DNA of 64,000 bases from Croceicoccus pelagius (GCF_001661915.1 NZ_LYWY01000032.1:124001-188000), one strand, 5' to 3'. Positions 18,283 to 27,602 are shown, counted from the stretch's first letter. Numbers and translations: made by a program. Notes: a model not told the origin generated them from the sequence alone.

Positions 18283-19920
18283 ATGGGCGAAAACGGGCCT
18301 GTGCTTACCATGGGCGAGATGATCCAGACCTCGGCCGAACGATTCGGCGAACGGGACGCGATCATCTTTCCGGACCAGAGACTGACCTACACCGAACTCA
18401 ACGAACAGGCTCGCGCATGGGCGCGTGCTTTGATTGCGCTTGGCGTAAAGCCGGGTGAGAATGTGGGCATCCTGCTGCCGACCTGCATCGACTTCATCAC
18501 CGCGTTCTACGGGATCACCATGACCGGCGCGGTCGCAGTGCCGATCAACGCACGCTATCAGGCGAGCGAGCTTGGCTACGTCACGGCCAACGCCGATCTC
18601 GTCACGATCATCACCACCGGCAAAGTGGCCGAAAACCTCGACTTCGGAGAGCGTCTGGAGGCAGCCCTCCCCTCGCTCAAGTCGGCCAGCGATCCGCGCC
18701 ATCTGTCGCTGGACGAAGCGCCGGTGCTGCGCAACGTGATATGCCTCGACGACGACTGCGCGCCTTACCTGCTGTCGGCAAAGGATGCGCTGGCGGGCGG
18801 CGATGTCGTGACCCCTAGCGAACTCGACAAGCGGATCGAGGATGTCGATCCGCAGGACACCTCGATGATCCTCTATACCTCGGGAACGACGGCGAACCCG
18901 AAGGGCGCGATGATCTCGCACCGCGCGCAAGTCGCCAACAGCCGCAACCTCGGCGTGCGGTACGAATGCGGCATCGAAGACAAGGTCTGGTCGCCGCTGC
19001 CGATCTTCCACATCGCGGGCATCCTGCCGATGACGATGATCCTCGACATCGGCGGCGCCTACATGACCATCCCGCGTTTCGATGCGGGCGTGGGCCTCGA
19101 AATGCTGGGCCGCGAAGGAGCGACGATCGCCTATCCCAGCTTCGTCACGATCATGCAGGACCTGATCACGCACCCGACGTTCAAGGACACGGACCTTTCG
19201 AAGCTTCGGGTCATGAACTCGAACTTCGCGGTGCAGCCCGAATGGATCAAGAACGCGGTGGCCGAAGCCATGCCCCACACCACGCAAGTCGGCACTTATG
19301 GCCTGACCGAGGCGGCGGGCACTGTTTCGACCAGCCGCCTGTCCGATAGCTACGAAGTGCGCACGGGCCGCTGCGGCACCCCGATCGAGGAATGGGACGT
19401 GCGTATCGTAAACCCGGAAACCGGCAACGATTGCGCCCCCGGTGAACACGGCGAGATCGTCCTCAACGGCCCCAACCGGCTGAAAGGGTACTATAACGAT
19501 CCCGAAAAGACCGCCGAGGCGATCCGCGACGGCTGGTTCCACACCGGCGACATCGGATCGATCGATGCGGACGGCAACGTCATGTTCCATGGCCGCCTGA
19601 AAGACATGCTGAAGGTCGGCGGCGAGAATGTCGCCGCGGCAGAGATCGAGGCGATGCTGCAGACGCATCCGGCGGTGAAGCTGGCGCAAGTCGTCGGTCT
19701 GCCCGACGACCGCTATGTCGAAGTGCCCGCCGCCTTTGTCGAGCTGGCCGAGGGGCAGAGCGCGAGCGAGGCCGAACTGATCGAGCACTGCAAGGGCAAA
19801 ATCAGCTCGTTCAAGATCCCGCGTCACATCCGGTTTGTCGAGGAATGGCCAATGTCGACCTCGAAGATACAGAAATTCCGCCTCCGCGATGAACTGGTGC
19901 AGGAGTTGCAGGCGGCGTGA
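18283..19920 (+). CDS. Acyl-CoA synthetase (AMP-forming ligase)
   Basis: 545 aa ANL-superfamily ligase. The AMP-binding P-loop is ILYTSGTTANPKGAMISH near residue 205. GTYGLTEAAG is the A5 motif, HTGDIGSIDADGNV and GRLKDMLKVGGENV are the A7/A8 blocks, and the C-terminal Lys is in SKIQKF. It activates a carboxylic acid to its CoA thioester, likely the entry or side-chain step. The ATG at 18283 has GGGAGAG upstream; the frame stays open to 18193, but that would start inside operator site 4. Confidence 0.95.
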   Translation: MGENGPVLTMGEMIQTSAERFGERDAIIFPDQRLTYTELNEQARAWARALIALGVKPGENVGILLPTCIDFITAFYGITMTGAVAVPINARYQASELGYVTANADLVTIITTGKVAENLDFGERLEAALPSLKSASDPRHLSLDEAPVLRNVICLDDDCAPYLLSAKDALAGGDVVTPSELDKRIEDVDPQDTSMILYTSGTTANPKGAMISHRAQVANSRNLGVRYECGIEDKVWSPLPIFHIAGILPMTMILDIGGAYMTIPRFDAGVGLEMLGREGATIAYPSFVTIMQDLITHPTFKDTDLSKLRVMNSNFAVQPEWIKNAVAEAMPHTTQVGTYGLTEAAGTVSTSRLSDSYEVRTGRCGTPIEEWDVRIVNPETGNDCAPGEHGEIVLNGPNRLKGYYNDPEKTAEAIRDGWFHTGDIGSIDADGNVMFHGRLKDMLKVGGENVAAAEIEAMLQTHPAVKLAQVVGLPDDRYVEVPAAFVELAEGQSASEAELIEHCKGKISSFKIPRHIRFVEEWPMSTSKIQKFRLRDELVQELQAA

Positions 19921-19937
19921 GAAGACCTATATAAAAG

Positions 19938-19951
19938 TCAGTCATGACTGT
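19938..19951. promoter_or_regulatory. Palindromic operator site 5 (TCAGTCATGACTGT)
   Basis: It begins 18 bases after the ligase stop and lies ahead of the SDR at 20055. The core AGTCATGACT is a perfect 10-bp palindrome. A TATATAAAAG stretch overlaps its left side and could be the -10 region. Confidence 0.72.
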
Positions 19952-20054
19952 TTTTATCTTGCGTCGGGAGCGCCGCCGCTTCTAAGGCAAACATTGAACG
20001 AGGGGCGAGATGCGGGGATACGCCGCACCGCCGGAGAAGCAAGGAACTGATAAC

Positions 20055-20816
20055 ATGGATCTTGGACTGCAGGGGAAGAAGGCCATTCTGGTCGGCGCGG
20101 CGCGCGGCATCGGTTACGCCGTTGCCGAAATTCTCGCCCGCGAAGGCTGCGACATCGCCCTTACCGCGCGCAGCGAGGACAGCGTCAAGGACGCGGTCGC
20201 GGAACTTGGCAAGTATGGCACCAAGGTTGTCGGCAAGCCTGCCAACGCGAAGAACGCCGACGAATACAAGGCATGGTTCGAATGGGCGATCGAGGAGCTC
20301 GAAGGCGTCGATATCATGATTCCCTTCACTTCCGCCGGCGGCGGGATGGGGTCCGAGAAGTATTGGCACAACGCTTTCGAGGTCGACCTCATGGGCGCCG
20401 TCCGCGCGGTCGAGGCCGTCGTCCCCACGATGACCGAACAGCAGCGCGGGTCGATCGTCCTCATCGGCACGACCTCTATCCTCGAGGCGATGGGCGGTCC
20501 GCAGGCCTATAACGCGCTAAAGGCCTCGATCGCCACTTACGGCAAGCAGCTTGCCCTGCATCACGGCAAGGACGGCATTCGCGTCAACGTCGTGTCCCCC
20601 GGCCCGATCGAATTCGAAGGCGGCAACTGGGACATGATCAAGGGCACAATGGAAAAGTTCTACAACGCCCAGGTCCGCCAGCAGCCGATGGGCCGCCTCG
20701 GCCGTCCCGAAGAGGTTGCCAAGGCGATCACGTTCCTCGCCAGCGATGCGGCGAGCTGGTGCAACGGCTCCCACCTCGTCGTCGACGGGGGCTACACGAA
20801 CCGGACGCACTTCTGA
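20055..20816 (+). CDS. Short-chain dehydrogenase/reductase (SDR)
   Basis: 253 aa. GAARGIG binds the cofactor, with TARSED after the second strand suggesting NADP. The NNAG position reads TSAGG, Ser is in LIGTTSI, and YNALK gives YxxxK. It ends VVDGGYTNRTHF. Start at 20055 with AAGGA upstream; a longer in-frame form from 20010 lacks a better ribosome site. Its stop overlaps the next start (TGATG at 20815), coupling it to the Rieske gene. It is the first gene of the operon under operator site 5. Confidence 0.92.
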   Translation: MDLGLQGKKAILVGAARGIGYAVAEILAREGCDIALTARSEDSVKDAVAELGKYGTKVVGKPANAKNADEYKAWFEWAIEELEGVDIMIPFTSAGGGMGSEKYWHNAFEVDLMGAVRAVEAVVPTMTEQQRGSIVLIGTTSILEAMGGPQAYNALKASIATYGKQLALHHGKDGIRVNVVSPGPIEFEGGNWDMIKGTMEKFYNAQVRQQPMGRLGRPEEVAKAITFLASDAASWCNGSHLVVDGGYTNRTHF

Positions 20817-22183
20817 TGAAAAAGCACGTCATGGGATGGGATCCGGCGGCGATGGACGCGCTTCGCGTCGTCGATGTGCCGCGCGTCGATCCCGAGACGA
20901 CGGGCAACGGCACGCCGGTCGAGAAAGCGCCGGACCCCGAGCTTGGCACCGACATCATTCCCGCCGCCCGTTACTACTCGCCCGAATTCATGGCGATGGA
21001 GTGGGAGAAAGTCTGGACCAAGACCTGGCTTCTGGGCGGGCGGTCGGACGACCTGAAAGAGGCCGGCGACTACATCTGCACCGAGATCGGCAAGGAATCC
21101 GTCCTGATCGTGCGGCAGGTGGACGGTTCGGTCCGCTGCTTCCCCAACGTATGCCTCCATCGCGGCAACCGCCTGCGCCCAGAAGGTCGCGGCAATGCCG
21201 AGAAGTTCCAGTGCATGTATCACCACTGGACGTACGGCCTCGACGGGAAGCTCGAACATATTCCCGACTTGTGCACTTTTCTGCAGGGCGGCCCTCCGGG
21301 AATGTCGGCCCAGCCGCTGCCGTGTGTCGAGTGGAACAGCTTCGTCTGGTTCTCGCTCAACCCCGACGTCGAGCCGTTCGACGACTTCATCGACCCGCTG
21401 AAGCAGCATCTTGAACCGTATCACCCCGAACGCATGGCGTGGAAACGCGACATCACGGTCGAGTGGGATTGCAACTGGAAGACGTCGGTCGACGCGTTCA
21501 ACGAGACTTATCACGTGCAGGGCATCCACCCGCAGCTGAAGTGGTATCTCGACGACATCAACGTCCAGATCGACTGTTACGGCAAGCACAACCGCTACCT
21601 GATCCCGTTCGCCGCGATCAGCCCGCGCGTCCACATGCCGAGCCAGATCCCGCCCGCGATCTACGAGATCATGGTCAACGCCGGAATGGACCCCGCCGAA
21701 TACGAAGGCCGCGTGTCCGACATCCGTGTCGACGTCCAGAAGTTCAAGCGCGAGCATGGCCCGGCACAGGGCAAGGACTATTCGGAGCTGAACGACGATC
21801 AGCTGACCGACGATTATCACTACATGATCTTCCCGAACGTGGCCGTGAACGTCCACAGCGACGATATCATGCTGTTCCGCCAGCGCCCGCACGCGACCGA
21901 CCCGAACAAGATGTACTACGACATCTGGATGTTCGAGCTCGTCCCCGAAGGCGAGGAATGGCCCGAACGCGTGAAGCACAAGCGCTTCAAGCACGGCGAC
22001 AAGTCGATCGGGCAGGTCCTCGACCAGGATGCCTTCAACCTGCCGACCGTGCAGACGGGAATGCAATCCGAATACTTCCCCGGCCTTTGGATCGGCGATC
22101 AGGAACAGCGCATCCGGCACTTCCACAAGGTGCTGGACGACTACATCTACGGCCCCGGACAGAAGACCGCGGACGACCTTTAA
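20816..22183 (+). CDS. Rieske non-heme iron oxygenase, alpha subunit
   Basis: 455 aa. Rieske ligands are in NVCLHRG and CMYHHW. The catalytic iron motif is ETYHVQGIH near residue 235, with an acidic ligand likely in LDQDAFNLPTVQ. It differs clearly from the tandem pair at 12.7-15.4 kb, with a longer N-terminus and LHRGNRLRPEG around the cluster. It is coupled to the SDR before it and followed by an acyl-CoA dehydrogenase, so it probably acts on a CoA-linked or ring-bearing intermediate. No reductase partner is encoded nearby. Confidence 0.94.
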   Translation: MKKHVMGWDPAAMDALRVVDVPRVDPETTGNGTPVEKAPDPELGTDIIPAARYYSPEFMAMEWEKVWTKTWLLGGRSDDLKEAGDYICTEIGKESVLIVRQVDGSVRCFPNVCLHRGNRLRPEGRGNAEKFQCMYHHWTYGLDGKLEHIPDLCTFLQGGPPGMSAQPLPCVEWNSFVWFSLNPDVEPFDDFIDPLKQHLEPYHPERMAWKRDITVEWDCNWKTSVDAFNETYHVQGIHPQLKWYLDDINVQIDCYGKHNRYLIPFAAISPRVHMPSQIPPAIYEIMVNAGMDPAEYEGRVSDIRVDVQKFKREHGPAQGKDYSELNDDQLTDDYHYMIFPNVAVNVHSDDIMLFRQRPHATDPNKMYYDIWMFELVPEGEEWPERVKHKRFKHGDKSIGQVLDQDAFNLPTVQTGMQSEYFPGLWIGDQEQRIRHFHKVLDDYIYGPGQKTADDL

Positions 22184-22209
22184 GACTTGCCCGACGCAGG
22201 ACCCCAGAC

Positions 22210-23370
22210 ATGAATTTCTCGCTTACAGAAGACCAGCGGCAGCTGCAGGAAGCCGCACGCGATTTTGCCCAGGGCGAACTGCCTGCCATCGCCGCCGAAC
22301 TGGAACGCGACAACAAGCCGCCCAGCCGCGAACTGGTGAAGCGTTTTGCCGAACTCGGCTTTCTCGGCATCAACGTGTCGAGCGATCTGGGTGGGCTTGG
22401 CCTCGGCAATATCGAGGCGCTGATCGTGCTGGAGGAATTCGGCAAGATTTCCTCTGCCATCGGCTTTCCGGTCTTCGAAAGCTCGGTCGGCCCCGTGCGC
22501 GCGATCGAACACTTCGCCTCCGACGAGCTGAAGCAGCGCGTCGTCCCGGCCGTCTGCGCGGGCGACATGGTCGTCGCGGTCTCGATGTCCGAACCCGATG
22601 CGGGTTCGGCGCTCACCGACCTCAAGACCAAGGGTGTCGTGAAGGGCGACAAGATCGTCATCAACGGTACCAAGCGCTGGTGTTCGGGCGGCGGCCATGC
22701 CGATGCCTATGTGGTCTATTGCCGCCTCTCCGACGATCCGGGTGCCAAGGGCATCGGCGCGGTGCTGGTCGAAAAGGACGCGCCGGGCCTGTCGTTCGGC
22801 CCGAACGAGCAGCTCATGGGCTTTCGCGGCGTGCCTTCGTCCGATCTCAACTTCGACGATTGCGAAGTGCCGGTCGGCAACGTCATCGTGCCCGCTGGCG
22901 GCTTCAAGAAACTGATGGAAGCCTTCGACCTCGAACGCTGCGGCAATGCGACGATGTCGCTGGCGCAGGCATCGGGCGCGCTGGAGGACGTTTGCGAATA
23001 CGTCCAGGAACGCAAACAGTTCGGCAAGCCGATTGCCGAGTTTCAGGCCGTGCAGCTCAAGCTAGCCGAAATGCAGATGAAGTGCGAAGCCGCCCGCCTC
23101 CTCATCTGGCGCGCCGCTTCGCAGGCAGAAGACGGTCTGCCCTCGGTGCTCCACAGCTCGACCGGCAAGTGCTTTGCCAACACGATCTCGCGCGAGGTCA
23201 CGGGAGATGCGATGCAGCTCATGGGCGCCTACGGCTATTCCAAGGAATTCCCGATGGAACGCCGCCTGCGCGATGCGTGGGGCTGGGGCATCGCCGGTGG
23301 TGCGATCGATATTCAGAAGGTCAACATCGCGTCTGCCATGCTGGGCCGCCGGTTCGACCAGCGGAAGTGA
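22210..23370 (+). CDS. Acyl-CoA dehydrogenase
   Basis: 386 aa flavoprotein. It has the N-terminal helical domain, the FAD/substrate motif VSMSEPDAGSALTDLKT, and RKQFGKPIAEFQAVQLKLAEM in the C-terminal domain. The usual catalytic Glu before the C-terminal GT/S block is not seen (GIAGGAIDIQK). A Glu is present at the alternative position used by isovaleryl- and long-chain acyl-CoA dehydrogenases (FDLERCGNA). It would introduce a double bond into a CoA ester. Start ATG at 22210 with AGGA upstream. It ends at a hairpin shared with the convergent MaoC gene. Confidence 0.94.
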   Translation: MNFSLTEDQRQLQEAARDFAQGELPAIAAELERDNKPPSRELVKRFAELGFLGINVSSDLGGLGLGNIEALIVLEEFGKISSAIGFPVFESSVGPVRAIEHFASDELKQRVVPAVCAGDMVVAVSMSEPDAGSALTDLKTKGVVKGDKIVINGTKRWCSGGGHADAYVVYCRLSDDPGAKGIGAVLVEKDAPGLSFGPNEQLMGFRGVPSSDLNFDDCEVPVGNVIVPAGGFKKLMEAFDLERCGNATMSLAQASGALEDVCEYVQERKQFGKPIAEFQAVQLKLAEMQMKCEAARLLIWRAASQAEDGLPSVLHSSTGKCFANTISREVTGDAMQLMGAYGYSKEFPMERRLRDAWGWGIAGGAIDIQKVNIASAMLGRRFDQRK

Positions 23371-23375
23371 TATCA

Positions 23376-23397
23376 GGCACCGCTAGCGCGCGGTGCC
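23376..23397. terminator. Hairpin overlapping convergent gene ends
   Basis: GGCACCGC, loop TAGCGC and GCGGTGCC form an 8-bp perfect stem. It starts six bases after the acyl-CoA dehydrogenase stop and covers the stop codon of the MaoC gene on the other strand. No T run; terminator function is inferred. Confidence 0.5.
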
Positions 23398-23880
23398 GAC
23401 CATCCTTGCACGCCCTTCGCGGGTGTAGACGAGATTGATGCTGGTAAACGTAACGCACTCGGTCCCATCCTCCAGCATCACGGCATAGCGCGTCAGCGCC
23501 GTGCCGCGGTCGTCGCGGGTCTTCGAAGGTTCAAGGCTTATGATCTCGCTCGTCACGTGGATCGTGTCGCCTGCGCGGATCGCGCGTTTCAGGCGCAGTT
23601 CGTCCCAGCCCACGCCGCAGACGAAGTCGATGTCCCAGTTGATCTCGTGGTCCATCTGCCGCCACAGGGCGAGCACGTAGATGCCGCTGGCGACGACTTC
23701 GCCGAAAACCGAATCCTTTGCCGCGTCGGCATCGGCATGGAACCACTGCGGGTCGTACTTTCGGGCGAAATCGATCATCTCTTCCGCCGTCACGGTCCGG
23801 CTTTTCGATACGCGTTTTTCGCCGACGGCCAGGTCCTCGAACGTGCGATAGGGCTCGCGCGCTTCGTATGTGTCGATCAC
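23383..23880 (-). CDS. MaoC-like hydratase (hot-dog fold)
   Basis: 165 aa. The hydratase-2 signature region reads FARKYDPQWFHADADAAKDSVFGEVVASG, where Asp and His of the catalytic motif are present (D-P-x-x-F/W-H). It likely hydrates an enoyl-CoA in the (R) sense. The start is GTG at 23880 overlapping the upstream stop (GTGA), with AAGGA before it. An ATG at 23946 would run into the upstream gene. It is the last gene of a minus-strand operon that begins at 27.4 kb. Confidence 0.88.
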   Translation of the reverse strand: MIDTYEAREPYRTFEDLAVGEKRVSKSRTVTAEEMIDFARKYDPQWFHADADAAKDSVFGEVVASGIYVLALWRQMDHEINWDIDFVCGVGWDELRLKRAIRAGDTIHVTSEIISLEPSKTRDDRGTALTRYAVMLEDGTECVTFTSINLVYTREGRARMVGTAR

Positions 23881-24848
23881 AGCTTTCCTTCTCGTTTTGA
23901 GTCCAGCATCCGGACCAGCCCCTGCTGGCTGACGCTGGCGACGCATGTCCCGTCGCGTCTGAAAATGTTGCCCCGCCCATACGACAAGGCATTGCCGGCG
24001 GCAGGCGACTCCAAGGTGTAAAGCAGCCAGTCGTCGACGCGGAACAGGTCATGAAACCACACCGCGTGGTCGAGGCTGGAGGTCTGAAGCCGGTCATTCG
24101 ACCAGTCGATCCCCATGGGGCCGAGGCCGGTATGAATGATGTGCATGTCGGATGCATATGCGAGCCAGCGCTGGTGCACATAATGCGGCCCGTCGATGGT
24201 GCCCTTGAAGCGGAACCAGAACTGGCGGCAAGGAGCGAGCCTTCTGCTATTGCGGAAGGGGAACGGCTGAACCGGCCGCCAGTCGATCTGCTGCCTGCGA
24301 AGCCAGAACGGGCCGTGCCGTGCCGGCAGGTCCTTGGAAAGCCGCGCAAGGATATCGGCCAGCGGTTCAAGCGTTTCCGGATCGGGCACGTCGGGCATCG
24401 GGATCGAGTGGCCGGCGCTGTCCTCGTCCACCTTGAACGATGCCATCATCCGCATCAGCGGGGCATCGCCCTGCGTCATCCTCACCGCACGCGTGGCAAA
24501 GCTGCGCCCGTCGGTCTCGCGCGTCACCTCGATCTCGTTCACTGCGTCGGTCAGACCCGGCTTCATGTAATAGGCGTGAAAGCTGTGCGCGATCTTCTGA
24601 TCGGGCACCGTGCGCCGCGCGGCATCGAGGCACTGTGAAAGGATCGCCCCACCGAACAGCCGCAGCAGGCCGCTGCGGACTGGAGCGACACTGAACCGGT
24701 CCGGCGCGGTCTCGACAAAGTCGAACAGACGCTCACGCTCGTCCAGCGGGTTATCGGGGTACGGGTTCTGATCGCTCACGACGTTCGCATAGGCCCCGCC
24801 CGCCCCGTCTGCCAAGCCGGGTCCATTCACCAAACCGGGACCCTCCAT
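23877..24848 (-). CDS. Acyl-CoA thioesterase II (TesB-like)
   Basis: 323 aa double hot-dog protein. Residues matching the TesB active-site triad are present: Asp in YASDMHII, Ser/Thr in QTSSLDHAVWFHD, and Gln in SVSQQGLVRM. It would release free acids from CoA esters, to recycle CoA or drain stalled intermediates. The first ~20 residues are Gly-rich, so the true start may be slightly downstream. It overlaps the VOC gene stop (TGATG) and the MaoC start (GTGA). Confidence 0.9.
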   Translation of the reverse strand: MEGPGLVNGPGLADGAGGAYANVVSDQNPYPDNPLDERERLFDFVETAPDRFSVAPVRSGLLRLFGGAILSQCLDAARRTVPDQKIAHSFHAYYMKPGLTDAVNEIEVTRETDGRSFATRAVRMTQGDAPLMRMMASFKVDEDSAGHSIPMPDVPDPETLEPLADILARLSKDLPARHGPFWLRRQQIDWRPVQPFPFRNSRRLAPCRQFWFRFKGTIDGPHYVHQRWLAYASDMHIIHTGLGPMGIDWSNDRLQTSSLDHAVWFHDLFRVDDWLLYTLESPAAGNALSYGRGNIFRRDGTCVASVSQQGLVRMLDSKREGKL

Positions 24849-25315
24849 CAGGCAAACTGCTGTTTCTCGAACGCGAAGGCGCAGTCGGGATCGACGATCT
24901 GCAGAATCTCCACGACATTACCGTCGCAGTCGCGGCCATAAGTCGCGCGCGTCGCCGCGCTGCCGCCGGGCGGGCAGTTGAACTCCATGCCCAGCGCCTT
25001 CAGCCGCTCGTACTCCGCGAAGACATCGTCGCAATAGAGGCACAGGTGCGTGATGCCGCGATCGCACATGCGCGGGCGCACGTCCTGCGGATCGTTGCTG
25101 GCATATTCGAAGACCTCGATATGCAGGTTGCCCAACCGGATCATCGCGTATTTCGCCTGGCTGTCCTTCAGGCCCACCATCGTGTCGATACGCTCGTTCC
25201 CCGGGTCCCATCCGCCACCGCCCGCGCGCTCGAACCCGAACCAGCGTTCGTAATGATCGATGAAGCGTTCTAGGTCGGGGGTCGAGATCGCGAGATGGTG
25301 GACCCCGCGGATCAT
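24848..25315 (-). CDS. VOC-superfamily protein
   Basis: 155 aa. Opens with MIRGVHHLAISTPDLERFIDHY. A likely metal His is in GNLHIEVFEY and a second in ITHLCLYCDD, with VVEIL at the end of the fold. The layout matches methylmalonyl-CoA epimerase-like or glyoxalase-like members. The ATG at 25315 overlaps the SDR stop (ATGA), so it is coupled to that gene. In a CoA-ester operon an epimerase role is plausible but unproven. Confidence 0.88.
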   Translation of the reverse strand: MIRGVHHLAISTPDLERFIDHYERWFGFERAGGGGWDPGNERIDTMVGLKDSQAKYAMIRLGNLHIEVFEYASNDPQDVRPRMCDRGITHLCLYCDDVFAEYERLKALGMEFNCPPGGSAATRATYGRDCDGNVVEILQIVDPDCAFAFEKQQFA

Positions 25316-26115
25316 TCTGCCGGTTCCGCGGCGCGAGCGGCCTTCACCGCGGTCACGATCTCGCGGTTGGTGGGGTTGCGGCGCAGCGTCAGGCCGCCGT
25401 TCACCTGCAGGACCTGCCCGCTCATGAAACAGGCATCGCTCGCCAGCCAGGCCACGGCCTCCGCAATGTCCTCGCTCGTGCCCACGCGGCCCAGCGGGTA
25501 TTCCCTGGCGAACGTGTCGACGATCGCCTCGTTCTTCGACGCCGCCTCGGTCATCGGCGTGACGGTGAAACCCGGCGCGACCGAATTCGCGCGGATACCG
25601 CGATGGCCGAATTCGTTGGCCACACAGCGGATGACGTGATCGGCCCCCGCCTTCGTGCCCATGTATGCAGCGTGATCTTCCAGCATGATCGACGCCGTGG
25701 CCGACGAAATCTGGATCAGCGAACCCCCGTCGTTCATCACGCGCAGCATCGCCTGGTAGAACAGGAACGCGCCCGTGAACTGGAGCGCGGCCATCTTTTC
25801 GACCTCTTCCTTGGTGTTCTTGAGGAATGGCTTCAATAGCCCCCACCCCGTCGCGTTCACCGCGATGTCGAGCCCCCCGAACCCTTCGACCGCCGAATTG
25901 GCAAGTCGGGCGAGGTCTTCCTCGCTGGTAAGGTCGCAATCGGCGACCGCAATCCCGCCGATTTCTTCGGCGAGCGCCTCCAGCGGCCCGGCATTGCGGC
26001 CAGCGACGACGACTTTCGCGCCGTCGCTCGCCAGCCTGCGCGCGATGACTTGCGCCATGTTGTCAGGGTTCGCCGCGCCCATGACGACGGCGACCTTTCC
26101 GTCCAGATTGGCCAT
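25312..26115 (-). CDS. SDR with FabI-like nucleotide motif
   Basis: 267 aa. The cofactor loop reads MGAANPDNMAQVIA in place of TGxxxGIG, resembling enoyl-ACP reductase (divergent SDR). The catalytic residues look classical: Ser in QISSATAS and YMGTK for YxxxK. It continues to a normal SDR end (LQVNGGLTLRRN) plus a short tail. The start at 26115 is backed by GGAGG seven bases upstream. It lies between the Rieske gene and VOC gene in a coupled operon. Confidence 0.9.
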   Translation of the reverse strand: MANLDGKVAVVMGAANPDNMAQVIARRLASDGAKVVVAGRNAGPLEALAEEIGGIAVADCDLTSEEDLARLANSAVEGFGGLDIAVNATGWGLLKPFLKNTKEEVEKMAALQFTGAFLFYQAMLRVMNDGGSLIQISSATASIMLEDHAAYMGTKAGADHVIRCVANEFGHRGIRANSVAPGFTVTPMTEAASKNEAIVDTFAREYPLGRVGTSEDIAEAVAWLASDACFMSGQVLQVNGGLTLRRNPTNREIVTAVKAARAAEPAE

Positions 26116-26161
26116 GTAAGGCCTCCTCTCCAATTAATGTGCCGCCAGCCTTTTCGGCCGA

Positions 26162-27388
26162 TCAGTCTTTCTGAACCCAGTCACTCAGCACCTGTTCGAC
26201 CCGCGCGTGTTCAGGCACGCGGTTGAGGCCGATGCGGCGATCCAGTTCCTCGTGCCAGTGATAGATGCGGCGCTCCTGGTAATTGAGCGGCATGCCCTTG
26301 AAGCCGGGGCTTTCCAGCGATTCCTGAATCTGCGGCGCGTACTGCAGGTCCTCGTAAAGAATACGCTCCCAGTTGCTGAGGCGCGTGGGCCAGAGCGGGT
26401 GCGGATTCTCCGGATCGTGATCGGGCGCGAGCCAGCTTGAAACCACCCGCGACTTTCGCGGCCCGAGCGGCCAGAACTGCAGGATCGGAATACCCGTCGG
26501 TGCCGGCGGCATCACGAAGTTCGGGTAGATCTGGTAGCTGACGTTGTTCTTGGCCGGAAACTCGGTGATCGAGGGGATTTCCGGCATTCCCACCGTCCCC
26601 GGATCGACCCAGTCGGGACGGCGGTTCGGCGTCGCCATGCGGCTGTGCCCGTTGGGCCAGAGCGTGACGATCATCGCGCGGTGATCGAGGAAACGGTCCA
26701 CCGTGTCGATGTGTATCGACTTCAGGTGGTAGACTTCAAGGAAGGCATCGAGCAGCACCTTGACGTTGCAGTCCACCTCGTACTCGCGGCTGTCGACGAG
26801 ACGCAGCTTGTCGAGCTCGAACTGCTCCAGCTGCTTCGCCATCGGGCCGATGTGGTCCATCAGCGGCTCTGCATCGTCGTCCTTGTTCACGAAGATCATC
26901 GAACCGAGCATTTCGCAGCGCACCTGCACGAGACTGCGGCACGAGAAGTCGAGATCGACGAAGTCGCGCTTGTCGCGCACCGCCGTCAGCTTGCCGTCGA
27001 GCGTATAGCTCCACCCGTGATAACCGCACACGAAGCCGCGGTCCTTGCCGCTGTCCTCGGTGACCAGCGGCGCACCGCGGTGCTGGCAGGTGTTGTAGAA
27101 CGCCTTATACTCATCCTGCAGCGTGCGCACGACGATGATCGGCACGCCCGAATTGCGCCACAGGAACCACGAGCCCTTTTCGGGAAGCTGGTCGACATGA
27201 CCGGCATAGAGCCAGGCCTTGTCCCACATCATTTCCTTTTCGAGCCGCAGAAATTCGGCGTCGGTGTAACGGCTGCCGGGAATGTCCGGCAGATTCGGGA
27301 AACCTTCGGGCGGGCCCTTGCGGTCCCGTTCGTAATCCATACGCGCGAAGTCGTTTTCCGGTTTTTGGTTCGTAACCAGATCGAGCAT
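26162..27388 (-). CDS. Rieske non-heme iron oxygenase, alpha subunit
   Basis: 408 aa. Rieske ligands are in NTCQHRG and CGYHGW. The catalytic motif is EVYHLKSIH near residue 225. It is the classical short alpha-subunit type, different from the tandem pair and from the gene at 20.8 kb. GGGAGAAG precedes the ATG. It is the first gene of a five-gene minus-strand operon (Rieske, SDR, VOC, thioesterase, MaoC) under operator site 6. No beta subunit or electron-transfer gene is adjacent. Confidence 0.94.
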   Translation of the reverse strand: MLDLVTNQKPENDFARMDYERDRKGPPEGFPNLPDIPGSRYTDAEFLRLEKEMMWDKAWLYAGHVDQLPEKGSWFLWRNSGVPIIVVRTLQDEYKAFYNTCQHRGAPLVTEDSGKDRGFVCGYHGWSYTLDGKLTAVRDKRDFVDLDFSCRSLVQVRCEMLGSMIFVNKDDDAEPLMDHIGPMAKQLEQFELDKLRLVDSREYEVDCNVKVLLDAFLEVYHLKSIHIDTVDRFLDHRAMIVTLWPNGHSRMATPNRRPDWVDPGTVGMPEIPSITEFPAKNNVSYQIYPNFVMPPAPTGIPILQFWPLGPRKSRVVSSWLAPDHDPENPHPLWPTRLSNWERILYEDLQYAPQIQESLESPGFKGMPLNYQERRIYHWHEELDRRIGLNRVPEHARVEQVLSDWVQKD

Positions 27389-27451
27389 CGATGTCTTCTC
27401 CCATGCATCGTGCGAGCGCCTTGGAGGCGGCGCTACGATAATCTATTAAAA

Positions 27452-27465
27452 ACATACATGACTGT
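27452..27465. promoter_or_regulatory. Palindromic operator site 6 (ACATACATGACTGT)
   Basis: It sits 64 bp before the Rieske start at 27388 and upstream of the divergent TetR at 27603. It is identical to site 7 at 32333, with AAAA before and TTTT after. Confidence 0.75.
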
Positions 27466-27562
27466 TTTTGATTCGTCACGCACGATGGTTGCGAAGGTAC
27501 CTCTTCCAGGTGTAAAACGTCAACATTGGGTGCACCGGGTCCCAGATATACGGACAATTCTG

Positions 27563-27578
27563 CCAAACGCCGGTTTGG
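27563..27578. promoter_or_regulatory. Inverted repeat CCAAAC-GCCG-GTTTGG before a TetR gene
   Basis: Six-base arms with a 4-nt spacer, 25 bp before the TTG start of the TetR at 27603. It differs from the window-wide palindrome, so it is a candidate autoregulatory site for this TetR. Confidence 0.4.
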
Positions 27579-27602
27579 TGGAATCGTTTTTGGAGAGGTT
27601 CG

